DNA of 64,000 nt from assembly GCA_020055645.1 (NCBI GenBank), contig CM034548.1, positions 45,314,296 through 45,378,295 of the forward strand, given 5' to 3'. This DNA is from Tomocerus qinae. Its lineage: Eukaryota > Arthropoda > Collembola > Entomobryomorpha > Tomoceridae. A program made the position numbers and the translations under genes. The notes beneath the pieces were generated by a model. That model did no database searches. It worked only from the letters and a program-made list of their open reading frames with translations, and was not told where the DNA came from. How positions within the stretch are numbered: the stretch's first letter is position 1; each line of letters opens with the position of its first letter. Below, piece after piece: positions 22,164 to 34,500 of this stretch.

Positions 22164-24962
22164 ACCTCCCTAGACTTGTACAATGGGTAGATTTTCACAA
22201 GACTCCTAATGCTGAACCTAAACATGCGAATAGATATATTTGTTGGACGGATCTATTCATGAAGATAAAATGCCCAAAGTATTCTAGCTACTCATATTGT
22301 AACGCACATGTTAGATAATTTTGTTTTTATTCCAGACTGGTTAGCGTCGACTGTAATTCAACATACTTACGGATAGTTAAGCTAGTAAAGCATCTCTAGT
22401 AGTACTTACGTAGCACACACACTCCCATTACCCAAGGTATATAATAGTTTAGTTAGCCTACTATTAAGAAAAGAAGTTAACCCTTAAGCTATTTTCTCTT
22501 TGGTCAGTTTGCTTGTTGTGTTCTGGCTCGCTCTAAGGACACTCAACCCGAAGAACCCCAATGTAATGCAATGTAAGAAATGGCTGCCACCAACGTCGAT
22601 CAACACGAATAACGTGCTCTTTCTTATATGCATTTGCATGCTATTTGTTAGAATCCTAGTGAGCCAACTACTATTACTTTTATACTGATATTAAGTACGC
22701 GAATTAAAAAGCGCTATTAGATATAAACCATGGATAGACATATGGTCGTCTATTTATTATTGTATCACCTACAACACCATCGCAACTTATCATTACCATG
22801 CAAATGTGCATATGTTCCAGTAGGGGGCTGTTCTCCAATTTAAATCTAAATGAATATCTTCTTGGGAAATTGTAATTGGACTAGCTACAATTATAAATAG
22901 GCTTCCGTGTAAATAATATAGCTTTGATATTACGCAGAATGTAGCAACTTTTAATCCTAGAAAATAATAATTTCTAGATATTTTAACTTTTAAACAGCTT
23001 GAAAAAAGTATAACAATTGCCCAATCAAAGGTAGAGCTACGATTACGCCCAGTACTATTTATTTTGCAACGAAAGAAAGTTTTATTGCACAACCTTTGCC
23101 AATGCAACGATTTATACCATTTTCACTTTCATGTCTCAAATAAATTGTATAATAACCATGCCTCAAATGTCTTAGGTTCACACACCGATAGCAGAAATTG
23201 TTTCTATGAAAAGTAGAAATTTGAAGTTTAGAATGTTGTGAAAGGAAAAAGTTTGTTATTTGTCATGTTAAACACTATAGGACATCCTTTGTTTGTAAGT
23301 CTTACTCTTCAAATTTTCTATCACTTATTCCAAACTACTTTAACTACATGTTACAAAATATTCTTTTGTTCTATTTAGATTGCCTACATCAATTCAAACA
23401 AATTTACCCGAAAAGATAGTATTAAAAATAACAAGTTAATCTTTACTTTTCATTTGAACAGTTCCATTGTATAAAAATGTTGGAATTAAAATCTGAATCT
23501 GCCTTTAGAAATAAAACCAAATATTACAGTAGTAGTTCTTTACATTTGATTTTCACATAGAAAGTTTTTCATCCAAATTTCTGTCCGGTGAACTTATTTA
23601 TTTGATAATTTGCATAATATAACATTTGATAATAATATTCCTAAATTTCATCTAAATTCTTAATCGTTATTGCTACGATATTTCTAGAGGTCGTGAACTC
23701 TAAAGCCAGAGAAATCAGAAGAAGATTCGATCACCTAATGAATGCGGTTTCCAGTGTCAACCGGTTTGTGATCCATGTCAATGTAATTCAAATTAAACCG
23801 GATGTTTGTGGTGGTGGTGGGTACATGACATTCTTAAAGAACCATTTTTTGCTACTGGAAATATTTACAAATTTTTAGGTTGAAACAATCCAATTATAAT
23901 AGTTTTAATCGTTTCTGTAAGTGTTCACAAAAACATTAAAAATGAAAAACCAACAACCATTTTCTATTTAGGTTGCAAGTTAAAAACATTATTTTAGATA
24001 TATTGATATTGTGCGAATGAACCAGTTGTTATCTACTAAAATAAAGGTGTGCATAAAAATCATCACATTATGGTTCAGCTATACATGTTTTTTTTTCTCT
24101 GTATGTAAAATGCAATAAATTGTATCTTAACACAGTGCAGTAGTAGTTTACTGCAGTCGAGTGCACATCATTTGGTAAACATATTCCCGAGTCATATATT
24201 GTACCAGTATAATGTGTTTTTTGAACATAAGGAGCTAGTCTGACTAGCAGCATCATGACGTTATAACTGTTTACCTGCTCTGATCTTTCGAGGGGCATTT
24301 GTTTCTAATTTAAAGAAAGGTCAAACCACTCCATGATCTAGGCCCCCCTTGGAGATACTCATTTCTTCCGAGCAACTTTGACCTTCGAGTCTATTCTACT
24401 ATACGTACTAATGTATTTCCTTCATTAACATCTAACACTGTTCTTCATTTGCATTTTCATTAACTATATTTTATAAATTACCATCACATAGGTGCACCGT
24501 CGGACTATTTCGAAATATCATTTTGTGTTATTATAAGAGAACCCCCCGTGCGACAGAATCTCTACTAGTAATTCCAATTCACAAAACTAACTTTTAATAA
24601 CTGCGCGGACGTACTAAATCTCTCAGATCGTAATAGAAATTCTCACTAGAATGATATGAAAGAGACATCTCTTTTCTGTAATTTGTGAAGCGAAATATTA
24701 TAGTGAGAAGCCTCATGGAATATAATACTCTTACAGTCAGATAAAACTCACATTTTTCATGTACTTGTGCTTCAAAAAATTCTAAATATTTAATGTTATT
24801 AATAAATGTAGTTAATTCATTGAGAGTAATATAGACTGAATTAAAAACCTTTGAATATACTGATGTAAGTTATAAAACCTTTTGTAGCTTACATATGGAG
24901 AGTGTTATGATATAGATTTTAATTGAGTCAAGAAATAATGCTTCGGTTTCATCTAACCCTAA
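22164..24962. other. Non-coding block, AT-rich
   Basis: I see nothing supported here. ORFs at 22500, 22793, 23693 and 24068 are short, and those at 22500 and 23693 begin with non-ATG codons. The frame at 23693 reads a basic stretch (KAREIRRRFDHLMNAV) but ends quickly after a Gly run coded by GGTGGTGG. Confidence 0.5.
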
Positions 24963-25208
24963 GAACTGCGTAAGCTCGCTTACTCACTATTTGAAATTGT
25001 TTTGAATGTGTACTCATCTAAAATTACATTAATCCGCAATATCCTGGATGAAATAGACTTAGATGAAATTGCAAAGCAAGAGTTGGATATAGTTGACTTA
25101 TATATGCCCCACAAAATAGATGTATACGTTAATAGTGTGTACTTAGCACCAAATTGTTCCAATATGATGGATATGAACAAGTTGGTAAACATGATAGATA
25201 GTAAATAG
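24963..25208 (+). CDS. Candidate terminal exon or decayed coding fragment, unknown
   Basis: The frame is open from 24963 to the TAG at 25206-25208 (81 codons). It reads as well-mixed, acidic, protein-like sequence (IRNILDEIDLDEIAKQELDI, then VYVNSVYLAPNCSNMMDMNK), unlike the low-complexity readings typical of chance ORFs here. Directly before it, TTTCATCTAACCCTAAG supplies a branch-like CTAAC and a possible acceptor ending near 24962. There is no ATG near the beginning, so it would be an internal or last exon. The family is not recognised, and no partner exon was found nearby. Confidence 0.25.
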   Translation, partial: ELRKLAYSLFEIVLNVYSSKITLIRNILDEIDLDEIAKQELDIVDLYMPHKIDVYVNSVYLAPNCSNMMDMNKLVNMIDSK

Positions 25209-26532
25209 TGTAGGGGTCTGTAAGTTGTACCTGTTATAATATCTTCTGATCTTCTATGCAGACAGGTACATAGTCCTCGGTGTATGTATTACAATGTATC
25301 CAACAATAAGTACAGTAATCAAACCTGTATCTTCTGAAACTGAAATCATGCAAGCAAACGCATAGCAAACCACTAGTACCCAAAGATCGTGATTAGACTC
25401 GGGGCTATGTTGAAAACGCTGGAACCCTGACTTGGTACACGCTGTCTTAGCGTAGTGAGTGAGTGCTTTTGCTCTTCCTGCAGCAACGTAGTATGCAATG
25501 TATATTCAGAACATATTCTGAAGTTGTAGGATATTCTCTCATCTCTTTTGCCAGTCGGCTGATCTAACTAAATAACTGACGAGGATTTTAACTCCATATC
25601 GTTGGTTAGCTCGCTTACAATTTGTTTTCTCCTACCCACTTAACGTGCCTGGAAGCAAGCTCCATTTTGCACATGTACACATAGATATGCACCTACTTCC
25701 AGAAATTAACTGGAAGATTTGACTGCCTATGCACAAGTAGGGCTACTTAATGCACGAAAGACACACTCAATATGACAGTGATATATTAAAAGCCAAAAGG
25801 AGCATAGCGAAAATTAGTTAGTTGTAAGCTCACGAGCTACATTTACTTTTAGTTGGCTCCCATATCTACGAAAACTACAATTAGATTAATATTATGTGTT
25901 TAGTTTTGATAGTGGAACTCAGACTTATTTAGCACGAAAGTAATAGGTAACTATTGGAGCGATATTTTCTACGAGATTGTTCACTTCATAAAGCTAAACT
26001 CTAACCGCACTCAACCCTTTAACTTAATTAAAATTTAATATGCCCCAATTGTATACATGCATCTTTTGAGGAATGATTAATCCTCACTTGCGATTTCACA
26101 TGAAATGTGAAATACGTAACATGATATTAAATTATGGCTCCATGCATAGGAAATTATACATCCCATTGCTTTCAAAGTGGAGCACGCCCATTATATGTTA
26201 TATTACATTTGTACTTATCTCTACATACACTTAGCAGCTATGACCATTTTTTATTATTCTGTGCACACACCACATAATATGGGCTTAGAATGCCATTTTA
26301 TATCTGAGAAATGTAGCTGCAGATGGGTCTTGGAATAAGCCACGGAATTGACGTTCAGTTTAGTTGGACATTAAACGTGGTGTATCACTTCATTATAGCA
26401 CAAATACTCACATCGTTGGCATTAGAATGTAACTGTTATGCTAAAAGGGGCATGCAGGTTGATTGCATAGATTGTTTACTCTCCGTGCTCACGAGTTCGT
26501 TTATAGCATAGCCTACTGCGTGAGAATGCTCA
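25209..26532. other. Non-coding block
   Basis: There is no supported gene. An ATG ORF of 62 codons at 26323-26511 has no recognisable features and lies just upstream of the next candidate in a different frame. Confidence 0.5.
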
Positions 26533-26826
26533 ATGGACCAGGAATTAGACATGTGTAATGTCCGTATTATTTGGCAGATTATACTTATTAAATGCTGCAG
26601 TCAATGCATAACATTAGATGATCAGGCTTTCCATGTTTCAGGAGCATCTGTGTGTTTGGAAACATGTATGGAAAGAGGAAGAGCGGCTTTGGCTTCACTT
26701 TTACTCTTCAGACCGGGAGTAAATGCTGAAACGATCATAAGGGAGAAACATGGGAATGGCATGCGAATAATGCAGTGTGGAAGGATTAGACGAGATTATG
26801 AGAATCCCACATTTGCCATTAACTAG
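26533..26826 (+). CDS. Candidate 97-codon ORF, unknown (low confidence)
   Basis: A true ATG (TCA before it, G at +4) opens a frame with an unusually balanced residue mix, for example CLETCMERGRAALASLLLF and EKHGNGMRIMQCGRIRRDYE. A pyrimidine-rich stretch ending TTTCAG at about 26641 could be an acceptor within it, so only the second part may be exonic. No domain or homologue is recognised; chance is not excluded. Confidence 0.2.
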   Translation: MDQELDMCNVRIIWQIILIKCCSQCITLDDQAFHVSGASVCLETCMERGRAALASLLLFRPGVNAETIIREKHGNGMRIMQCGRIRRDYENPTFAIN

Positions 26827-26885
26827 AACTATGTAAAACTGGAACTGTAGTCTGGAACGACCCTTCCTTTCTCACTCCGCCGCTA

Positions 26886-26903
26886 TACTATAATATTATA
26901 GTA
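26886..26903. repeat. Perfect 18-bp palindrome around TATAATATTATA
   Basis: TACTATAATATTATAGTA is a perfect inverted repeat without spacer and the longest member of the recurrent ATAATATTAT set seen in the window. Confidence 0.85.
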
Positions 26904-29900
26904 GTCTCCTCCTACACTTATTACACACACAAATGCAGAACTGCTCTTCTAATCTAACAACAAAGCACGACATCATTCTATGCTAATGCTCTGCCTATAT
27001 ATACATATCATACTCCCATCCTCACAATTAGTATTTTCTCCTTTCCCATGCCAAACTATCTCTCTTGCCATTATACATAACATACTACATCACATCCATT
27101 GGAGCACATTAAACTCATGTATACAGTACATAATTATTATATTTAGTGCACTTCTCTATGTTACTCATCCTTTTTGTCCAGCTAAATAATACCTACTGAA
27201 GACACATTCCACGATCCTATTTTATATTTATATTTAGCATACGTTTTGTAGCAGTCCTCTTCCTTCTGCTGGAGGCATTAAGTACGCCAACAAACATTGA
27301 AAGCTTAAACTATTCCCTCAATATAATATTTCTAATGATGTTTGTCGGAGAGGAAAATTCCATCCAAAATAAGTATATTGCATTAACCATGAAGTCGAAC
27401 TTTATATTTGTGATATTATTTTAATGCTACCGCTGGAGACGATGAAATTAATTTTAAGTCTTTAATTTCACGTGAATACAAAGACCCATTAACGTGGAAA
27501 TTATTTTAGTTTGAAAAGGTGCCTAATGAGAATTATCATTTGCACTTCAATATGTGACAAATCTTAAGAATTAGAATAAACCATACAACGTTGTACACAA
27601 TCAGTATATACGAAATGCTAAATTAAGCATTAAGTCGAGTACATTAACAATTGTAGATAAAAGTATAACACGTTAGAATTGCGTGTTGTACTTATCTTCC
27701 GACGAGTGCAACCGTTTTATCCGAGTACTATTAAAATTACTATGCTTCTACAGCAATAGCAAAATTTTATTAATAATCAGCAATAATATATTCAATAATA
27801 AGTTATACACTAAGTACTACTATTATGTTAAGAGTATTTAATTACAATTAAAGATGTTAGAATACTATGTTCAGGTTTTCATTCAAAATTCAATTTAAGT
27901 TACGCCATGCTAAAAGTATCCGGAGCACGACCAGAGGAACAAGGAGTATGAGCTCCTATAATATTATGTTGGGGTTATAGTTATATTATGATTATAGATG
28001 TAGGTGTATCATAGCACTATTAGAGCAGTTTACTGCATTTATGCCCATTATTTGACGTTGAATTGACTAACTATAAGCGAAATAATAATTTCAGACACAT
28101 CCAAAGTCATTTCCGACTCGGCAACTTAAAACTATAGAGGTAGCTAAAATAATAACATATATTTGGGACGAGTACATGGTCTTGTGTTCAAGTTGTAGCA
28201 AAAGGAAAGTGTATGGAAATGTATACTCATAATTCCTAAGTGGAATAAACGCTAGGAATAGTAGTAGGTACATGCAACAAACTCATTACGTTTTACCTTT
28301 TCTTTCATTTACAATTAGTAATCAACTCGACATAATAGAGACCATTAAGAGTTAAAAATGTACATAGAAATTTTGGCTTTGAATTGTAATTGCATTGCCT
28401 TTTGTATTCGTATTGGTTGCCTAATGTAAACGACTAAAACAGCAAACAATGTGTAAGTGATGGCATTAATATAGCTGGTGTTACATTAGTACATAGCAGA
28501 GCAGAGCTGATTAATGTATGGAGTGTAAAGTTACATAATTTGCATAAAAAGTCCGCCCAAGCCCTATGTTCTTTGCATAATAGCACAAGGCAGGTCACTC
28601 CTCTTTAGCTTGTTTTAATTATCACAATGTGTTTATAAACCCTTAAAAGTATTGATGGGCTGAAGAAATGTTCAAGACTCGTTCTATTTCTATTGTGCTC
28701 TGTTCCATCTGCTAAACTAGAAGTACTACATACTTAAAAGCTCATGAAATGGAAACTTTAGCTTACTCCAGTCAACTAAATGTACACTTATTAGTTAAAA
28801 CAACGGACTAGAGCGAACTACAAACTAACTCCACTTTAAGTAACTAAATCTAGTGCATAATGTTGCTCTCTGTACTTGTGTAAGTACAAACGAAAAGCAT
28901 TGTCTTAAAATGTCAGCAATAAGTGCGTTTTCTAGCGACATGAATTATTTCCCGCTAGACATTTTGCATGTTAAGTAATTGTCTTTTATTGTCCCTGTAC
29001 TACTTTAGAAGAGGAGTGTTACGGTTATTACTCGCCATAAGCATCTATGTACAATATATTTACGAGTTCCGCAGGGGTATAATTCCAACCAAGATCACGG
29101 ATGAACGTCTTTCGCATAAATCAAATCAAACCTTTTATTATAAACAGGTACAGTTCTCCAGATCCACGCACAACATTTTCATTTGACTACATAATTATAT
29201 TATAGGAGATTAGGGGAATTAGGGAAAGTAAAGAGATTAAAACGAACTAAACAAAAACTATTTTAAAGATGTAGAAATAATTTTACATTTGATGGAATAT
29301 TGTAGCATTATGTGGTACAAAAACTCTTAAAAATATTCAGGCTTATTTTACTGTCTGCATGTATTCGTGTATTTTTAGTTTCGATTGTATTGTTAAGTGT
29401 AAGTTGAGACGTGCTGAATGCTCCGATAAATGCGGAATGTGTGTTCATTGTCATTAGCGTCTTACGCATTTCTGTTCATCTGATATAAATATAGGTACAT
29501 TCTAGTTAAGTGGAGGAGAACGTATGGATTTCATTGTGTTGCGTAAGTGTTAACTATTTATGTAGGCATGAAACAGTACGGAAGCTATATATTATGAGAA
29601 CATTATTTCTACCATTTAAAGCTGAACTACCAGTAAAGTTTACCCATTTTCCAACTTAACAAAATAGTGGAGCACATATGCTCGGCTGGAAACTGCTGTA
29701 TTATGGTTCTCTGTGGTATCTAATGTAGGTGCAGTAGGAAATAAATAGTAGTATGTGAGACGGGACTATATCAAGACTCGCAATGTCTCTCTTCCCTGGA
29801 ACTACTCCGGGCATTTAACAATAGCATTTGGTGGAGTGAGCTGAGGACGATGAGCATTTACACTCGTTTGCTGTGCTGGAATAGCCTGTCGTAATAATGT

Positions 29901-31417
29901 GCTGTTTAGCGGAGAGGAAACGCAATTGGAAGCAAGAAATGCATGGAGCAGTCGTCGTAATAATGTAGACAGTTAACTATTAGTAGGTAGACACAGCATA
30001 ATAATAATATCGTTTTGTGTATCTAATGCATTCTCTTGTCTTGCTCTTTATGCAGTCTGTGTCGTTCGGAGGAGGGAAAGCGCGGCTTTAAGTGAGCATT
30101 GACCACTGACTGAAGATAGGCCATTAGTATTTTATCTGAATGAACTAATGAGATGGCTACGAGACTACATTGATTAATATACGTGTACGCATTCAGCATA
30201 CGTAACTCCACCACTATGTGTGATAATGATGATAATTGCGTATAAGTGGGACTCCCTGGAACAGAACACAATTATGTGTGTATTTCTCGGAGTGAGACAA
30301 TTAGAATGAAGTGTGTTGTTCATTAAAGGCTGCAATAAATCCGGTGGACCTGATTGTCTAATGTCTTTGCACATGAGTATGTTAATATGACTACTACTGT
30401 GATTCAGTCACACTGACAATGACTTAGCTAATTGTGACTATAATGTAACAATTGCTTTCTAAATCCTCTCGTTTTGGTAAAGCAGACCCCACATACAAAA
30501 CTACATACAGGCGAGCTACATCATAATTTACTATTAGACAACTTCTCTATTGCTAAATACTACTGCTACAGTTACAAACAATTTCGTGGTATGCGATACA
30601 CACTTATTTATGTACTATTGTGAGATGCTAACTATCAGTAGCTTAAGTTAAGTAATAGTTATTTATGTGCTCTCCATTCAGACGGCGTACACCAACTACT
30701 CTACGGTTTCAGACAAAGTCAGAGAGAAAAGTAACTTGTTCTGTTTAGACATTCTACATAAACCCAAACAAAATGGAGTGAATGAAGCAGCCGATAATAA
30801 GCTATTAATTAGCAAGTCTCGCCCCAGTCAATAATTAAAGGAATTTATGTTCACTCGATGCGGAGCTTGCATGCTATTGAAGTACTTCGTATTTGTTGTT
30901 CCTTCTTTGCGGCTCTATCCTCTCCATATTTATTTACTTCACTGCGCCTGAATTATTCTATGGATCGCATAATGAAAAAATGACATTGAATACACCGAAC
31001 TTTCTACTTTTTGGGGAACGGTTGCAGATATTAATTTGCGACCCCAATTCGGTTTCTACATGGAAATAAATAGTGCATGCTTATTAATTTTCAGTCTCAC
31101 TATATAAATTATGTAATGTTTTTTAATTGCAATTAACAATTACTTATTTACTAATTGTAGCAAAGTTTGAATTTGTTTACTACCTATAATGGTTTCTACC
31201 ATTTGACGTACGTTTCCTTCTCTATACATCTATTCGTAACTTCTTACAGCTTACAGTTTGTCTAAAATATTAATATTCCCTTTCCAGAGAGTGAAGAAAT
31301 TTTCCTTAGATGAAATGTGCATTTGCTCCAATTCTAATGAGAAGTCCGTTATTAAATATATCACAAGTTAAGCATATCTGGCAGTTCTGAGATATTGCAA
31401 CTAGCTATAAAGTCTTC
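26904..31417. other. Non-coding block
   Basis: There is no recognisable gene or RNA. A palindrome of the recurrent class lies at 27958-27967. ORFs at 26980, 28091, 28968 and 30023/30174 are 60-82 codons and featureless. Confidence 0.5.
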
Positions 31418-31537
31418 ATGGACAACGAGGAAGAAAATTTAGGAAATTGCCAAGAAAATAATATGAAATTCTTAGTGGTGCTCACAACCATGTTGGACAA
31501 ATTATTGCATCAAATTATAATAGTTTTTCATGCCTAG
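31418..31537 (+). CDS. Candidate 39-codon small ORF, unknown (low confidence)
   Basis: ATG at 31418 opens an acidic then hydrophobic short frame (MDNEEENLGNCQENNMKFLV, then VLTTMLDKLLHQIIIVFHA) that ends at a TAG. It resembles a small amphipathic protein, but the start context is weak (T at -3). The following ~250 bases are A-rich and read as broken coding-like segments in several frames (for example SSYMPRLPTNMEA), raising the possibility of a decayed gene fragment. There is no family match. Confidence 0.15.
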   Translation: MDNEEENLGNCQENNMKFLVVLTTMLDKLLHQIIIVFHA

Positions 31538-34500
31538 TTGAGCATAAGTATCTTCCTATGCCATTTCAAAAGAAGTAAGGAATAAAACAAGACATGCTAG
31601 AGAGCAGTATTAAGAAGATGAATACTTATACAAACGCTTGAACCCAAACATGTACTAGATTATGTCATGACTTATCTAGCTACATGCCACGCTTACCAAC
31701 CAATATGGAAGCATGAAAACTTTTTCAGGACAAACTTGGCGCAATTTAATAAGATTTGAAAGAGAACAATGTCAAAATATTAGATAAATTAAAAATTCTT
31801 GTCTAATCACCATAGTTTTCTCGAAAGTTATAAAATGATTACACGCTTCCTATTAATATGCAGCTCCAATACGAGACTAACCTGTTTCCTCCATTCTTTT
31901 GAAATATATTACATTGTGTTTCAACATATTTCAAACACTAGCACTCGCTTTACTCAAATTCCTATTTTCGAGAGGGAGCGATGGAAGGCATTTCCAACTA
32001 TCCTTCAATTTTGCTAGCACCATTCTCCTGCTATAATTAAATTGCCATGCATTTGCATATTTGTGGTGCACAAAGATACTGTGAATTTGAAAAAGAAATA
32101 TTTGAGTCAACTTTATTCTAATTCCATTCTATTTAGTGACATGGAATGAAGCATGTCGGTGGGCAATAAAGTGGCAAAAGCTATTGTTCAACTTTATAAA
32201 TTATGTAATCTGTGGCTGTCGCCAAAAATTGTGCACTTTTGATTTAGATTTTGACTGACTTTGGTTAGTACCATGTGCGTGCATAGTAGACTCTTTAGCT
32301 GCCATTCTAGGTTGTATACATGTAAATCCCCAACGTGTAGTAAAGACGGTACGTTACGTAGCACTTACCTTGGTGATCTATATAAGTAAGTATTTAAGTA
32401 TAGGAATTACTTTATTGAAAAGCGTGTAATGTAGATTTCAGATTATGGTGGGCCATTCTTTCGTGCAATAGAAAGTAATTTCATTGGTTACTGAATAATT
32501 GAAAAACATTAGTCACGTACTAATGTTTTCAGTTTCCAATTGTATTGTCGGTAACTGTAACAGTGAGTTGTAGTCAGAGCAAGATGTACTCCGGAAACTA
32601 TTGTAAAGCTAATAAAAGAGCAATAAAGAGCCAGGAGCTGAGCCTATGACAATGCAATAACTGAGCTTAGGTCATGTCATGAGAGATGAAATTGGGGAGC
32701 TGGACACGTTGCAACTAACTAGAATAATACAGATTGTCGAAACACATTTCTATCAATAGAATTAGTTGAGACCGGACAAAGAGCAGGACGGAGTAAAACT
32801 ACTTTCTCCGGACAGTAGTCCATCTAGATAAACTATATAATAATATCCCAACTTACAGCACCCACCTATACCTATGTGTATGTATCTACTCTGCTGGCCA
32901 TACTAAATACGTATATGTAGATAGGTATACTCATGTATGGTGTAATACTTGTGCTAGTATCAGTCAATCAGTATTCGTAGTCAATATTTCTTTTGCAGAG
33001 CAATAAAGGCAAATCGACACATAGGTAATAGATACAGATGTTAACGAACCTGTATTAGTATAGAAAGATCTGTAAGTGCAGGCAAGGAAGGTATTAAAAA
33101 GTGGAAGTAGCTGAAGTAAGACCAGTTAATAGTATTTCGTGTGCAGGGCATGCAGGGCAGTAGTGGGTGGATATAATATATACTTACTCACTGTATCGAA
33201 TTAAATCGACTGGGCTTTTACCTTTTACAGTTCCGTTGTACCTGCTCAAATGACTGTAGAAAGTGAGTGGGCTATAGAATCGGTAATCTAAAGCCAGTCT
33301 TGCTATATGTAATGTATTCTAGAACTCCGTACGGCCAAGGAAGTTTTAATACAGTAGTCGTGAGTGTGTAGAAAGTAAATACACATACATCTAGGTATAT
33401 ACATACTGTAGCTAGAGTAGGTATACTTACATCAATTGCTGCTGAGTTCTGCCCAAATAATATAATACGACAGGCCCTAGTTAGTAGGACTGGCTACCTA
33501 CCTATAGTAAATAGTTTGCAATGTAGACTAACTAGGTACTTTCCTTTATTTCTTTTTCTATTCGGGCATTTTCCTCCCTCCTTTTCTTTCTGTCTTTCTT
33601 TATTACCCGTCTCTGCTTCTTTTGTCTTTCTAATTGCCTTTCGTTCAATGCCTTACTTCTTTTCTGCGTTTCTTATTAGTGTTGCGCTACTTGTAGGAAT
33701 TCAGCAATTGTCTTCTCCGTCTTATTCTTTTATTCTCGGCATTTCTTTTTTCTCTGTGTATTCTACTCAGGCACGAAGCATAGCTCTACTTTAATTAAAT
33801 GTAAGTTGAGGCTAATGATAATTAATGTTGAATGACCACCAATTAAATATACACGAGACAAGTGCAAACAGCCAAGTCAAGCAAACTGCTAATCGAACTG
33901 ATGACTTCTCTAACACATTATGACATCAAATGCTCCATAAAAGATTTCCACGTTGGATGCGAAAAATATTACCTATGCTATCCAAGAAGTCACAGACTTA
34001 TTTTATTTTAGTGAATGTCAAGCATTCAAAATGTACCTACACCTAGATGTGTACCTAGATGTACCCACCAAATCATTCTTTTGGACTTCATTTAAATTTC
34101 TATTTGTTCACAAACATTGAAGTCGGCAATAAAACGATACATTTAATTAAGACTTAACAAATTTTTGTTGTTTGTATTAAAAAAGCATTTCGTAACCACC
34201 CTCTGCGCATGCGCACGAGAAAGGAGAAAACGCTATTAATTAATATTTAATATTCCCAATCACATGTTTTTCTTGGGAAGTAAAGTAGAATACAATACTC
34301 ACTGGTGCTCACATAAAACTGACTAAAGATGACTCCTATTTTGTTGTTGGGATATTGGCTGCGCTGCGTGAGAGGTAATTTATTGCAATAAATTGAGAAC
34401 TACTTTGCTTTGCCATGTTTTGTAATGAATTGTAAAGGAAACTCAATTTTCAAAATAAAGTGCATACGAAATATTATTTTTTAGTGCATGAATAGAAATA

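Noticed and set aside
33516-33794. 92-codon hydrophobic frame (Phe/Ser/Leu-rich)
   Set aside because: It reads a pyrimidine-rich stretch; composition alone explains the apparent membrane segments. The start is not ATG.
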